A DNA stretch of 64,000 bases, from positions 10,483,874-10,547,873 of the forward strand of contig CM041198.1 of the NCBI GenBank assembly GCA_023078555.1, in the 5' to 3' direction. Origin of the DNA: Ulva prolifera. Its lineage: Eukaryota > Chlorophyta > Ulvophyceae > Ulvales > Ulvaceae. How positions within the stretch are numbered: the first letter of the stretch is position 1; each line of letters begins with the position of its first letter. This document shows positions 36,332 through 48,673 of this stretch, piece after piece. The position numbers and the translations under genes were made by a program. The notes under the pieces were generated by a model. That model searched no databases. It saw only the letters and a list, made by a program, of their open reading frames with translations, and was not told where the DNA came from.

Positions 36332-36357
36332 CTAAGTTCCCTGGCCTGATTAACTCG

Positions 36358-37524
36358 ATGCAGATGGCTGGCAACGACGTCACAATGGGCGACACCGCGA
36401 TTACGTGGGAAACAGCTCGCGACTCGCTGGTCTCTCCGTCTGAGTGCAATTATTCGCTTGACCAATCCCAGAATCCGGGGCTGTCTGCATTTCCCCAGTC
36501 GGATTTGGATTATATCAGGCGGCTGTTCAGTATGTTGTCGTGGTTACATTCGTTGTCAGTGGCGAGCGCGGCCGAGGTTGACAAATCTGCGTTCCAGACT
36601 GTGAATAGAGACGCGCGTCAACTGTTCGTCGAGTCTGCCCTGTCTGCTGATGAAGTGCCATTCCAGCCACTTGTGCGTAAGCAGTCGGTTGAGGTGCTCA
36701 AGCGTGCATTGAAGCCGGCTACGGCGTTTACATGCGGCACGGAGTGGGGCCCTTGCGCTGGCCCGGTGCGTGATCTGCTCATCCCGGCCGCTATGACCCT
36801 TATGGTCTGGCTAGGCCCGAAGTTTGCCCAGCCGTTGCTGGATATGGCCTATGCGTTTGCTCCTGGTTACAAGAGCTTTGCGCTGGCGTTTCTGTCTTGT
36901 CCCGTCAAGAATGACCACTTACGGTTGCTGGACGCAAAGGAGAGGACCTTGAAGCTCCGAACCTCGTCTGCCGTGACCAGCCACGGAGCAGCCATTGTTA
37001 GCTTGGCCAAGGCGGCCGAGCCTATCATTTATGACATTACTCACGCAGTCTGGCACGCGTTTACAAGTGCAAAGTATTGTGTTAAGAACGTGTCCGAGCT
37101 ATTTCCCACGGCGCACGTATCCGAGATTACCAAGGCTGAGGCGCTTCCGTACCGAGATTGCTCGGCCAGCGTCGCAGCGCAGGTGCAGACCGTCTTACCC
37201 ATTACATCATCTCTGCCAGAATGCAACCCAAATTTTGCAGACGATCAGTCTCACAATTGGTTTCGTAGCGCACAGTATACGTTTTCAGCCATTAAAATGC
37301 CCACAGCCGCCGCTCTACGCGGTGACCCTTTGTCAGAGCTGCGGTGGCACAAGTTTCAGAGTGACGTTTTGCATGCGCGTTCGAATTGTCGACAGCTTTC
37401 TGAGCGCCAGGTTATTCAACACATCACGACCACATTTTCACGCACTGACCAGCATTTCTCGGCAGCGCAAGAGGCCGCTCTGAATCCGTCGTGCACGCTT
37501 AGACAGTGGCTTGAGGTCACGTGA
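36358..37524 (+). CDS. gag: Gypsy gag-region ORF 1 (388 residues)
   Basis: First ATG after the primer site, open to TGA at 37522-37524. The product is mostly helical with no recognised motif (segments such as YIRRLFSMLSWLHSLSVASA and RDLLIPAAMTLMVWLGP). Its position makes it the matrix/capsid part of Gag. It overlaps the next frame by ten bases (37515-37524), with the second frame shifted by minus one. Whether Gag is naturally made as two ORFs or a one-base indel split it cannot be told from one copy. Confidence 0.65.
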   Translation: MQMAGNDVTMGDTAITWETARDSLVSPSECNYSLDQSQNPGLSAFPQSDLDYIRRLFSMLSWLHSLSVASAAEVDKSAFQTVNRDARQLFVESALSADEVPFQPLVRKQSVEVLKRALKPATAFTCGTEWGPCAGPVRDLLIPAAMTLMVWLGPKFAQPLLDMAYAFAPGYKSFALAFLSCPVKNDHLRLLDAKERTLKLRTSSAVTSHGAAIVSLAKAAEPIIYDITHAVWHAFTSAKYCVKNVSELFPTAHVSEITKAEALPYRDCSASVAAQVQTVLPITSSLPECNPNFADDQSHNWFRSAQYTFSAIKMPTAAALRGDPLSELRWHKFQSDVLHARSNCRQLSERQVIQHITTTFSRTDQHFSAAQEAALNPSCTLRQWLEVT

Positions 37525-38660
37525 TTTACTTTACAAGTGGCCGATTTAGGCATAACATTGAATTGGCATGGCAACGTCATGATGCCGCTGAGTCTGTCGA
37601 TTTCAATGAGCTTATTCATCATATTAAAACTTATTACAGATTAATTTTCCTGGATTATGCACACATGCAAGGCAAGCAAAGCCTCCTGGATTTTGCATGC
37701 ATATTGTTTACGAAGCTCCAGCACCTCATGCAGCCTGTGTGCACATCGGCGTTGGCTGGTACTCTGCGCATGTTTATGCCATTGTCTACTCTGTTGGAGA
37801 AATTTAATGTAGAGCTTAAACCTGCGATGGGCGGTTGTGCACAGAGCGCGGACGCGACTGCTGTTCACTTTATCACATGGTCCGTCACGCAGCTACAACA
37901 AGTGCGTGAGTCAGCAAACACAGTTAAGCACTTTGCTGATGACACACTGGATTATAATATTGATTATGCCATGTTGCACTCAAAGCGCAAACCGCAGCCA
38001 CATACCCCCGGCGACGCCAAGTTGCAGGCGGCGGCTGCTGTATTACCCGGCCCTCCTCTTCATCGCGACACTGGTGTGCAGCCAGGCCGTGGGGGCCAGC
38101 CAAAGGCGGCTAGAGCGGCACACTTCCCGGGGCTTAAGGAGGTGGCCAACTCCACAGAAGAGGCGGTCGTTAGGCCGTGGGTCGAGACCTTCCGCAGAAC
38201 TGCGGCGGCACCACAGGATTTGCGCAAGGCACTTAGCCTAGAATTACAGGGTGGCCCCACGTCTGTTCATGGTGCCTTGGCGAGGGCGACCACCCCCTTA
38301 CCGCCGGGCGTGCAGGCCACATTTGTTTATTGTGCCACCATGATGTTGCGCATGTACTACCTGTACCCCTTTAAGCAATGCTACCTCTGCCCATCTGCGA
38401 GGCAGAACCCGCAGGCGGGGTTACACCAGCTCAGCCATTGCGCCGCCTTCTTATCGGCCGTGCCACGGGACGCCCGCGAGGCATTCTTCGTGGAGGAATT
38501 CAACAAGCAGCGGGCTCTTACTCCGATGCCCCCGCAGTACACCAGCCCCCCAGCCCGGCGTCGAGATGGCAAGAGGGACCGGTATGACCCCATCCGCAAA
38601 GGGACTGGCAATCACCCCAAGCGGACACGCAATGATCAGCCACAACAACATGTCCGCTGA
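37515..38660 (+). CDS. gag: Gypsy gag-region ORF 2 (capsid and nucleocapsid part)
   Basis: Open from 37515; there is no ATG near the start (only GTG at 37521), so it needs frameshifting, reinitiation or a repaired indel. The helical first half is followed by a Pro/Ala linker and a Cys/His cluster CYLCPSARQNP ... LHQLSHC near 38380-38445, spaced unlike the standard CCHC knuckle, then a basic tail (PARRRDGKRDRYDP). It ends at TGA 38658-38660, after which the same frame stays open into protease and RT. Confidence 0.65.
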   Translation, partial: GHVIYFTSGRFRHNIELAWQRHDAAESVDFNELIHHIKTYYRLIFLDYAHMQGKQSLLDFACILFTKLQHLMQPVCTSALAGTLRMFMPLSTLLEKFNVELKPAMGGCAQSADATAVHFITWSVTQLQQVRESANTVKHFADDTLDYNIDYAMLHSKRKPQPHTPGDAKLQAAAAVLPGPPLHRDTGVQPGRGGQPKAARAAHFPGLKEVANSTEEAVVRPWVETFRRTAAAPQDLRKALSLELQGGPTSVHGALARATTPLPPGVQATFVYCATMMLRMYYLYPFKQCYLCPSARQNPQAGLHQLSHCAAFLSAVPRDAREAFFVEEFNKQRALTPMPPQYTSPPARRRDGKRDRYDPIRKGTGNHPKRTRNDQPQQHVR

Positions 38661-40574
38661 GACGAAGGCAAGCCTCCCATTGCGTGCCCACAATGGGCGG
38701 CAGCGCCACATGTACTGGCACCTCATTTATCTCCACCACATGCAACTTGTTTTGATTCGTCCTTCATTTCAGGCTCGGCATCGTTATTTGACCTGCACAA
38801 ACTCAATGAGAACATTGTGGTTACACTGCCTTGCAGTGCCGAAGCGCAAGTGGCCATTCGGCACATACACACCATTGATATGCATCAGCACAAAATCACG
38901 GTGGTAGTGCCCGCTCGTGTCTTTGAGTCTTCCACCTTTATACCGTTCCTAAGACAACACACGCAGACACGGGTGGATGAGGCACGCAACTTATTGCAAT
39001 TCACTTCCGGCGCTCCCGTCCCCGGACACCAGAAATACCATGTGTGCACAATGGTGAGCAACCAGCGATTATCGATATTACCATCGAAGAAGGCGGCGGT
39101 GTCTGTCCAACCAGCAGCCTTTGTTGATTTGGTGTGCACAATGCCGACTCGCATTCATGGCCACTTTGCCCAAGCACTGGTCGACACGGCAGCAAATCAT
39201 AGCATGGTAACGCGCGGATTCTTGGATCGCCATAGCATTGCATACACTGCTTCGCAGAGTGTCACGGTCGGAATCTCCGGATCTGAGGCATCATGCTTGG
39301 GCAAGGTTGTTCTAAATACGCGAGTTGGGCGCCGTGTTATTAGTGTGAAATTTACTGTGGTGGACTCGCTACCCGCGGCCACCGGATCATATCAGTCGAA
39401 CGAGGCCTTGTTCGCTTTGGATTTCATATCTGCAGTCGACATGTCCATCACATTCAAACACCCGCGCATTGTCGTATATGTACCCCCGCTGCGGAGTGGG
39501 CGTCGTAAGAAGGACAAACCCTACTTCCATATTATCCATGCTGGTCATTCGAAATTCTCAAGTGAGTCTAGCACACAAGATGATTTTATGTGTTCGCAGC
39601 GTGAGCTGAAAGCATTAACTAGCAAGGCCAAACACGGCCAGCAACCCTTATATGTAGCTCATATTAGGCCCACAGTCGCGATATCCCCGATCTGTTGTGG
39701 TGGCACAAATAAGAAAGGCTATTTGTCGGAGCAGGTTGCTCCCGCTCATGTCCCGCAAGACACATCGAACATTCCCGCCTGCATTAAGTCGGTTGTTGAC
39801 AAACATAAAGGCGAGGGCGGCACTTTAGGCCCTCCCCCGCCGAACACGTCTGCGTCCGGTTTTGAAATGGATATTGATTTGTTGCCGGGCACCCGCCCGA
39901 GGGCCGTGCGCCAGTATAGACTCACACCCCGCGAGACTCTGGAGTTAGAAAAGCAGCTCAATCACTTGCTTACCATGGGCTGGGTGCAGCCCTCTGTATC
40001 TCCATGGGCGAGTTGTGTTCTATTTGCACCCAAGCCTGGGGGCAAGCTTCGCCTTTGCATTGATTACAGGTATCTGAATGAACACACTGTTAAAAACACC
40101 TACCCGTTACCACGCATTGACACGATGTTAGACCAATTACAAGGACATAAAATTTTCTCTGCACTTGATTTGCATTCGGGTTACCATCAAATCCGGTTGT
40201 CGTCAGCGGCGGGACCTAAGACTGCTTTTCGAACACCCGACGGTTTGTATGAATGGAAAGTCATGCATTTTGGTCTGTCAAATGCCCCTTCAGTGTTTCA
40301 GCAAGCAATGCACGTTGTTCTAAAGGGGCTCATAGGAAAAATCTGTTTGGCTTACCTTGATGACATTGTCGTATTAGCACGATCTGAGGAAGAACACGCC
40401 AAACACCTTGACCTTGTGTTAACCAGATTGGCCGAACACAAGTTTTACTGCAATATAGACATGTACAAGTGTCAATTTGCCTTACAAGAAGTTAAATACT
40501 TAGGACATGTTGTCACTGCCGACACGGTCAACCCGATCCATACAAAGTTCAAGTGCTGCAAGATTGGCCGGTAG
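38661..40574 (+). pseudogene. pol: Gypsy pol, protease and reverse transcriptase
   Basis: Same frame as gag ORF 2 beyond its TGA. The protease motif reads ALVDTAANHSMVT near 39175, with DTA where DSG or DTG is usual. RT follows with FAPKPGGKLRLCIDYRYLN, FSALDLHSGYHQIRL, KTAFRTPDGLYEWKVMHFGL and catalytic YLDD near 40360. The frame ends at TAG 40572-40574, but the connection to RNase H is one frame away, the shift lying near 40542-40548 (continuing as VQVLQDWPVADLQKS). Apart from this shift RT looks intact. Confidence 0.88.
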
Positions 40575-41122
40575 CTGACTTGCAAAAGTCCACCAACAAT
40601 ATTAGGTCGTTCCTAGGCTTAGCCGGATACTTTAGGAGATTTGTTCCACAATTTCCAACCCTAGCTGCACCCTTGCTCCAGCGCATTAGCTCCAAGGAAA
40701 GCATTCCCTGGACGAAGCAATGTGATGCAGCATTTGTGAACATCAAAAATGCACTGGTCAATGCTACAGTTATGCGGCACTCGGACCTTAACAAACCATT
40801 TCATATTTACACCGACGCATCGGACTATGCTTACGGGGCTGTACTTACCCAGCAACATGAACACACACTTTGTCGTGTTGCTTGGATAGGCCGCAAGATG
40901 AATAGAGCCGAGGAAAATTATTATACTCTTGAAAAAGAGCTGGGGGCAATCGTATTTGCATACAGGCAGTGTTATTTGGAAAATAACCATACGGTTTTTA
41001 TTCATTCAGACCACAACCCCCTTCGGTTTTTACAGACTCAGAAAAAGCTGTCGGGCAAACATGCCCGCTGGCTCGAGTCATTATCACGCATTGACTGGAA
41101 AAATAACTTATATTCCGGGTGA
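40545..41122 (+). pseudogene. pol: Gypsy pol, RT connection and RNase H
   Basis: Reads STNNIRSFLGLAGYFRRFV, the usual thumb-connection motif, then RNase H with YTDASDYAYGAVLTQ, ENYYTLEKELGAIVFAYRQC and HSDHNPLRFL, giving the expected D-E-D residues. The frame ends at 41122; a second shift near 41095-41105 is needed to continue as TGKITYIPGDKNVVADAVSR. The two shifts are opposite, so pol is broken only around this domain. Confidence 0.85.
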
Positions 41123-42087
41123 CAAGAATGTTGTGGCTGATGCTGTTAGTCGTGCCACACACTTGCCTACAACGGAAGTTGTGCTGCATGATGGTCATAC
41201 TTTGGCCGCTGAACGGCCGCATGAACCTTACAGAGCGTTGGCACTGACCAGCCTTCTAGTACACAGGTCGCCTGGCCAGGCGCCGGCCTTGTCGGAGGGT
41301 TTTCCACCGCTGGCATTATCACAGCCACCCTCACGTGGCACGGTCATTATGGACTCCCCCCGGGGTTCCCCATCGGCATGGCATACTGCCGACAGACCGG
41401 CCGCCACGACTTTATTTTCCCCCAGGACACAGGATCGTCAGGACCTGCGCCGGGCGCTGGGGCTGCTCAACCCAAGCAACCCCGCTTACCCGGTAATCCG
41501 GGACATGTTACGGCAGGCAATTGCCACCCCCACGGCCACCATCAGGGGCCCCTCTCAGCCGCTGCCCACTCTCCAGGCGGCAGCGTCCTCTCGGCCGGTC
41601 AAGCCATCCTCCAATCGCCGGGCAGCACCGTCTCGTCAGCAGCCCAACACCTTAGCTTCCCTCAGCCCGCGGCCGAAAGTCGTGAGCTTGGCGAGCAGCC
41701 CGACCCCAAGCAGCGTGAGCTCCGAGCTGCCCTCAGAGGTGATTGACCTCGAGGGCATCGATCTGGACCCCCAGACGTTCCAGGATATCGGTGCGGACCT
41801 GAATTCGCAGCACAACCAACATCTTACTCTTGATGTTGCAATAGACTCATTCTGGGAACGCTTGCGTCAGGGATATGCTCATGACCCCGCATTCCGTGCA
41901 CCTCCACACAAGTATAGGTTCGACAAACATCTCCAAGCATATTTATGGGGCCACAAGCTAGTGATTCCGGACCATGATGGACTGCGAAAACAGATTTTGT
42001 TGTGGCATCATGTACACCCGTGGCATGCACACATGGGAGTTCATCGCACACAAGCACTCATTATGGACACATTCTATTGGCGTGACA
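41098..42087 (+). pseudogene. pol: Gypsy pol, RNase H end, linker and integrase N-terminus
   Basis: Starts with KITYIPGDKNVVADAVSR, then a long Pro/Ser/Ala-rich linker of about 190 residues, unusual between RNase H and integrase, and the zinc-binding half HVHPWHAHMGVHRTQ followed by FYWRD. The coding sequence is cut at 42087 by copia element D. The second half of the zinc site (CHSC) lies at about 48709-48720 on the other side. Confidence 0.88.
42083..42087 (+). repeat. Target duplication TGACA of element D
   Basis: TGACA also occurs at 48674-48678 on the far side. Removing D and one copy restores the integrase reading across the join (FYWRDISTDIK), which proves a clean insertion. Confidence 0.95.
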
Positions 42088-42445
42088 TGTCAGAAAACGC
42101 TATTGTTTGTGCAGGTCAGGACGCGCAGTCCTTGTTCAAGTCAGGTCAGGACAGCCAGCATCTCGTACCTGCTGCGCACAGAGGTAGAACCGAGAGATGC
42201 TTTAAGGGAAGTGCTAATACCGTAAGACAGTAAGGAGAATGGTTACAGATCTCAGTGTGCACATCCATATATGCACACTGAACACACACAACACTCAAGG
42301 TTACGGCGGGAAACCCTTGCGGGATCTCTCTCGCTACGTCAAGACAATCCTGCTGGCGGCTTACCCCTGCACTGGATCCGCGGATCGTCCGTGCATGGGT
42401 GCACCTGTCACCACACTGCTGCCCGCAGGCTCATGCATTGTGACA
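42088..42445 (-). repeat. 3' LTR of element D (358 bp)
   Basis: Ends TGTCAGAAAACG and GCATTGTGACA. Inside lies the inverted repeat CAGTGTGCA ... TGCACACTG. Next to it is the polypurine complement CTCCCCCATAAA. Confidence 0.95.
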
Positions 42446-42462
42446 CTCCCCCATAAACCCTG

Positions 42463-45400
42463 CTAGGTCTCCACTAGCTGGAGTTTATTACGAACTTCTA
42501 ACAAAGCAGGTCCGGGCAGCACTTTAGTAAACACATCCGCTAACTGATCAACAGTGCCGACCCATGCTACCTTAAGTTCATCCATCTGGACATATTCCCG
42601 CACTCGCAAGTGCCGCACACGAATGTGCTTGGATCTGTCAGAGGACACAGCGTTCACTGCCAAGATATTGGCACTTTTATTATCACCCCACAGAGTTGGC
42701 TTATATGGGACGAGCTTCAGGTCGAGAAGCAACTGCTTCACCCACATCAACTCGTTGGCTGTTGCACTCATCGCAATGAGCTCAGCCTCTGTTGTATCCC
42801 CAGCCACTATACTCTGTTTCTTCGAGCGCCAGAGAACACAGTTCCCATACACTCGAAGAACCATGCCAGACACACTCTTCAAATCAGCAGAGTTCGCAAA
42901 ATCTGCATCAGAAAAAGCCTCTAACAGGCACCCATGTCCCACAGAGCCTATAAATTGTATTCCTAAATTCTTTGTGGACTGCAGGTATCTCAGAACGTGT
43001 TGCACAGCCAACCAATGTTCCTTCAGACTACTGGACATGTGCCGAGCCAGGGCATGTGCCACGTAGCTGAGGTCAGGTCGTGTCACTCCTGCAATGTACT
43101 GGATGCTTCCTACAGCACTCATGAACCTGGAATGCTCAGCAGCACTGGCTTTCTCCAGGTCCGGGTGCTCTTTCACACTCCTCAGTTGTTGCCGCGGCAC
43201 TAACGGAGTGGGAGACTTTCGACAATCAGACATACTGTACTTTTCAAGCAGGCTGTGGATTTTGTTTCGCTGTGTCATGGTGATTGTCTTGGCCTTGCGA
43301 TCACGCATGATCTCAGTGCCAAGTGCCCAGGCTAGTTCACCCAGGTCTCTGCCTTCAAATTTTGTGAGAATCATGTCGACAAGTTCTTGCAGCCCCGCAG
43401 TGCCGCTGAATATGAACAAGTCGTCGACCCACAGGAAAATAAAACAAAGACCAGATGTTCTAACATACAGTCCGGGATCACTTTGTGCGCACACAAATCC
43501 CATCTCTGCTAAGACCTTTACTAAAGCTTTATGCCACTCGCGAGCAGCTTGCTTCAGGCCATACAGGGTTTTATGCAATCTCCATACACTTGCTGTCCCG
43601 TCAGTGAAGTACGGGGGCTGTTCAACGAACACTTCCTCCTCCAGCTCACCATTCAGAAAAGCACACTGTATATCTATGTGTCTAATTTCTAAATCTGCCT
43701 GAGCAGCAACTGACAGCAACACACGAAGTGTCGCATAGCTCCCAACAGGTGACCAAGTCTCAAAAAAATCTACACCCTCTACCTGAGAAAAACCCCGCGC
43801 TACATAGCGTGCCTTGTAGCGCTGAATCTCCCCCGCAGGCCCACGCTTGATCTTGAGCACCCATTTGCCCGAGATAGCCCGTTTGCCCGCAGGCAGTTAG
43901 CACAACCCGAAGGTTCCGTGCTCACCCAGTGCATCTACCTCCTCCTGCATGGCACGCAGCCATGCTTCCCTGTCCGGACCCGCAAGTCCTTCCTTCATAG
44001 AAGGCATATCAGGGTCGGAGGAGGCCTTCTGCTTCCTGGCGGCAGCTGCTCGGCGCGACCCACGACGCTGAACACTCCGCTGCTCACCAGACTCCACATG
44101 CTGAGGCTTCAGGCCTGCACAGGACACTCCACAGTCAGCCGCGGCTGATGTGTCCTGATCGCAAGTTGAAACATCAATAGCAGCTACAACTGTCTCACTA
44201 CTAGCAACGTCAGAGCCCGCAGGCTCATGCATTTGTACAGCTGCTACATCCGCAGCCAATGGAACAAGGCGTCTGCGTACAAGAGGATTAATTTTTATGC
44301 GAGGCAAGGCGGCTGGAATGGCCCTCACCTCGTCAGGCAAATCAACCCCAACTGCGGCTGAGGGGTCCGGGTCCTCTCCCCCTAATTCGGACCCGGTCTC
44401 CACCTCATCTGGCTCATCCTCCCAGAAGGGCCTCGGCGCCTCAGCTCCTTGCAAGGGCTGAGCAACTGCCCCCGCGCCAGATGCTGAGGCCGCTGCCGAA
44501 TTACCCGCTGAACGGACCCGCTGAGCCTCCAGATGCTGATGGGCCACGGCCCTTTCATCATCTGAGACGGTGTAGTCCATGCGCTGTTCATCGTCATCGT
44601 CGTAGATGCCAGGACCATCGTCCTCATCCATGTCATCGTCAGACGCACTGACAGACACTTGAACAGGGAACGCAGCTTCTACACCAGGGTCGTGCAATGC
44701 AGCGTTGCGCGTGACAACATATTGCGCAGTACGTGAGGGTGTGGCGACCGGATGATGCACTTCACCACGCACACGAGAGGGGACAGGGACGTCAGGGTGG
44801 GCAACAGCTCTGGACATCGCACGCGTGCGATGCAAAGCTGTTCTGGCTATCTCCGGTGTGGCCCGAGCAGGGTCACGCCGGATAATCTCCGCAGAGGAGC
44901 CAGCTCCGAATCGTGGAGAATACACAGCCTCACTAGGCTCAGGGTTATCCTGCCGGAAAGTCATTTCCATGACAGGAACCCTACCATGACCAGGGGGGGT
45001 GTGAAGCTGGTCACGCAGACGGCGCAACACTCCCCCGTCATAGGTGTGCTCTGCCGCGAATGGAGGCACATCAGCGTCAGCAACACGCTCACCCTCATCG
45101 TCACCCTCGAAGACAACCGTATAGGAGTTCGCGAACTCCTCAGGCTCTCTTTTGTCCACAACGGCGGACGCATCGTACTTGCGTACGTGGCGGATCATCT
45201 GATCCGCAGTGCACACAACCTGGCGCACAACAAAAACCCTACCCCCAGGAACATCCTGGGCGTACACACGCTGCATGCTGGGGCCCAGCCCAGCCCCGAC
45301 CCAGTACGCAAGAACCCCCCTTTGGGACAACTTCCGCAGCTTGTCATCCCTAGGGTATGCATACACCTCAACCCCCCACGGACGCTGCTGCCGCAGCAGA

Positions 45401-48006
45401 TCTTGGAACACCTCAACGGAGGTGTCTCTGAAAAAGGACATATAAGGAATGATATCCTTATCACAAGAACGAACTAAAAACTCATCTAACTCTGTCGTCG
45501 CAAGCAACTTGTACTTGCGTTTTTCCTCCTCCTTCAACTTTTCGCGTTCGGCCTTTTTCATGCGCTTACCCTTCTCCAAACTCCGCTCAGCTTCGTCAAC
45601 ATCCGCAGACGCGTTGACAGCATGCTGGCCTTTCTGAGATTTGAGGATACTCGCCAACTTGTCATGGTACAGTGCCGAGGACGGCGTGAGATTGTGACCA
45701 TGGACAACACTGGCGAGGCATTCTATCCACAGGAACAGAGGTAGGCCGCTCGCGAGCAGCGCAGCACGGAGTGACTCAAAGGCAACTCCGATCCTCCGCT
45801 CAATCATGCCATTACAGCGATGAGCAGCTGTGGGGGTCAAGCGGTGGATGATGCCACGACGCTGGAGGTAGAGTTTTAAGGCCTCGACCATGAACTCTCC
45901 CCCTTTGTCGGTGTGCAGGATGCGCATTCCCGGTTCACCTGGCTTCACCACATTCACCCGAATGCGTTCGATAATGTAAGAGATCATGGCCGCAGCCTCA
46001 CTCTTTTTGCGCAGACCGACCACGAAAGTATAACGAGTAAAGGCACACATCACAAACAAAACATACTTCACACCACCAATTCCTACAGGAGACACAGGAC
46101 CAGCTAAATCGGCATGCAGTTGCTCACCAGGAAACTTGGCCTGGCCCATGAGCTCACGATCATTGGCAGAAAATTTGCCCGCAGGCACTTTGCCAATTCT
46201 GCAGCCATGACAACGATTCCCTAATGGCTCGGAATCAACTTTCAAATTTAAATCACCATAGAACTCAGCGTTGGACTGCATACGCTTGAGGACCCACGTG
46301 GACTGGTGAAAAGACAAGTGTGCGAGAAATGCAGGCTCCAGCAAGTACGCATCATGTGGGACCTCAGCTCCCCCAGCATTGGGTCGCTTCAGGTCAACGG
46401 CCGCGACCGCCACATGATGCCACTGCTGTTGGTCCTCAATAACTGAGGTTGGGCTGCTCTGGTTAGACCAGACTACCCCCCTATTGACCGGCGCACCGAC
46501 AAGAATAGGTTTCGTGTCTACTGCCATTTTGAAAGCAAAGACAGGGTGACCATCGACATCAAGTTCCTGATACTTGACGTCGTCCTCTACGTCAGTGGCC
46601 ATATCGCCCAGCCCAGGAACATACAACACGTTTCTACGCGTGTCTAGGAACATCTGCTCGTGCCTAAGGCCCATAGTACTGAGCAGGTTGTACGGACATT
46701 CAGGCGCGTAATAAACACCAGGGATTTCCACATCTAACGGATGCGTATTCCCACACTTATCTACATAAGTACCCAGGTTCACCAGAATGGTTCCCCTACC
46801 CATGATAGAAAGCTGCCCTGGTCCCGCGAGATTGGCAACTTTCTGGCACGGGCCGTACTCAGTAAACATTTCACGATTGCCTACTATATGCATGTCCGAC
46901 CCACTATCTACAATGATGTTCCACGGCAGAGACGCGTCTGGCTGGGGATATTTTTCAGGCATTTCAACAGTGCAAACATCTTTGGCCGCAGCCTGTTTGC
47001 GTTGGGGGCAGTTCGCACGAAGATGTCCCTTCTTCTTGCAGAAGAAGCAGGTCCTGGTCTCCTCGCGAGGAGCCTGGCCAGCCGCGATAGCGGCGACCAC
47101 AGGACCATCACTACGGGCCTGCTTGCGCCAGCCTGGTTTGCCCGCGGGCGCCCCAGACCTTGCCTGCAGCTGCCGCTGTTGTTTGAGCAAATCGGCATGC
47201 TCAGTTAAACGTGATATAATTACATGGGGGGAGGAGTGGAGTACTTCGCCGCGCACAGCGTTGAACTCCTCCCCCACTTCTAAAAGTTTCAGTCTAAGCC
47301 ATCGCTGGCCCACATCGGCACCTAGTGCCTCCAGTTGAGTGTAAACACTCATCACTTCACCACAATACGTCGCAACGTCTTTGTTGTGTTGTGATAACGA
47401 ATTGAACCGACTCCACAACCTGTGGATTTCGGCTTCGGTGCTGGGTCTGTACTTGGCAGTCAAGTAAGACCATGCTTCACACAGGTGTGACATGCGATAG
47501 ACAGTCGTCCTATCCGCGTCAGGCAAAGACATTAGGACCTGTGTCCTCGCCCTAGCATGAACACGCTGTTCGTCCGCAGACGGTGCGTGCTGCAACAAAT
47601 GGTCTAACTCAAACTGGCCTAACCACAAAAAAACTTTCTGCTCGTACGCAACGAAGCTTTCAGTCTTATAATTCCACTCAGGCAACTTTCCTTTTGTCAG
47701 ATCAGGTTCGCTACGTCCTCGAGATGCGCGCAGCGCCTCAGTCAACGTCGCGAGTGATATGAGGGACTCAGTGTGACCAGATTCGTTCACAACATGAGAG
47801 GAATGAGGCACCTGCTGGCTCTGCCCAGTATTGGAAGATGGTCGTGGCCGGACAATTCGTCCGCCACGGAGTAACATGCCCGCGGGCTGTTCTCCGTCAG
47901 GGAGCTGCTGGTCAGCGTCCCTGGCGACGAGAGGCTGCTGGTCAGCATCGTCACGCCTCTCCTCGCGAGGAGAGTTGGCGTTGGAGTTAGCGTTGGAGAG
48001 AGACAT
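42463..48006 (-). pseudogene. gag-pol: Element D gag-pol with a single stop codon
   Basis: From ATG at 48006 one frame of about 1,850 codons. Gag comes first, then the CCHC knuckle CFFCKKKGHLRANC, protease VDSGSDMHIV, integrase (HLSFHQ, CHGC, HADLAGP, HTDKGGEF, D35E glutamate), an acidic low-complexity linker, RT (ISGKWVLKIKR, DIQCAFLNG, FLWVDDLFIF) and RNase H (DADFANSADLK, DTTEAELIAM, ADVFTKVLPG). The only break is TAA at 43897-43899, where other copies have a TAT tyrosine in LCYLPAGK. After it the frame is open to the natural stop at 42463. Confidence 0.93.
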
Positions 48007-48300
48007 CCTGCAGTAGGACAGACGGTTGTTCGTCGCGCGCAGCAACTAACCGATGGGTTGGCTTGCAAGCCGACAGATTGAGAAAAAACAAGCGAACGCG
48101 TTCGCTATTCTCAGCGCTGATCATTGGAACAAGCTTCTCGAATTGTGTCTAACAACAATATACTACGAGAGAGCTAAATGATGCCTGCGCTTTTGACCGC
48201 AGTCTGAGCGCCGGCAGAACAGTGGAATGCCCGCCGTGTCTGCGCACAGACATTGGCCGACGGCTTCCATGACAAGACCATAAACAGACATTAAACGCCA

Positions 48301-48315
48301 ACATCACCGATACCA
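48301..48315 (-). other. Primer binding site of element D
   Basis: Minus strand TGGTATCGGTGATGT directly after the 5' LTR. The first 14 bases are shared with F. Confidence 0.7.
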
Positions 48316-48673
48316 TGTCAGAAAACGCTATTGTTTGTGCAGGTCAGGACGCGCAGTCCTTGTTCAAGTCAGGTCAGGACAGCCAGCATCTCGTACCTGC
48401 TGCGCACAGAGGTAGAACCGAGAGATGCTTTAAGGGAAGTGCTAATACCGTAAGACAGTAAGGAGAATGGTTACAGATCTCAGTGTGCACATCCATATAT
48501 GCACACTGAACACACACAACACTCAAGGTTACGGCGGGAAACCCTCGCGGGATCTCTCTCGCTACGTCAAGACAATCCTGCTGGCGGCTTACCCCTGCAC
48601 TGGATCCGCGGATCGTCCGTGCATGGGTGCACCTGTCACCACACTGCTGCCCGCAGGCTCATGCATTGTGACA
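48316..48673 (-). repeat. 5' LTR of element D (358 bp)
   Basis: One mismatch to the 3' LTR by eye. Inverted repeat at 48481-48508. Confidence 0.95.

Larger units (their letters stand above)
42088..48673 (-). mobile_element. Element D: complete young copia element inside the gypsy integrase
   Basis: 6,586 bp on the minus strand with 358-bp LTRs (42088-42445 and 48316-48673). By eye they differ at one base, a T at 42318 against C in the other. TSD TGACA on both sides. Primer site TGGTATCGGTGATGT (48315 down) and polypurine tract present. The polyprotein has one nonsense codon only, so D is the least damaged complete copy here. Confidence 0.95.
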
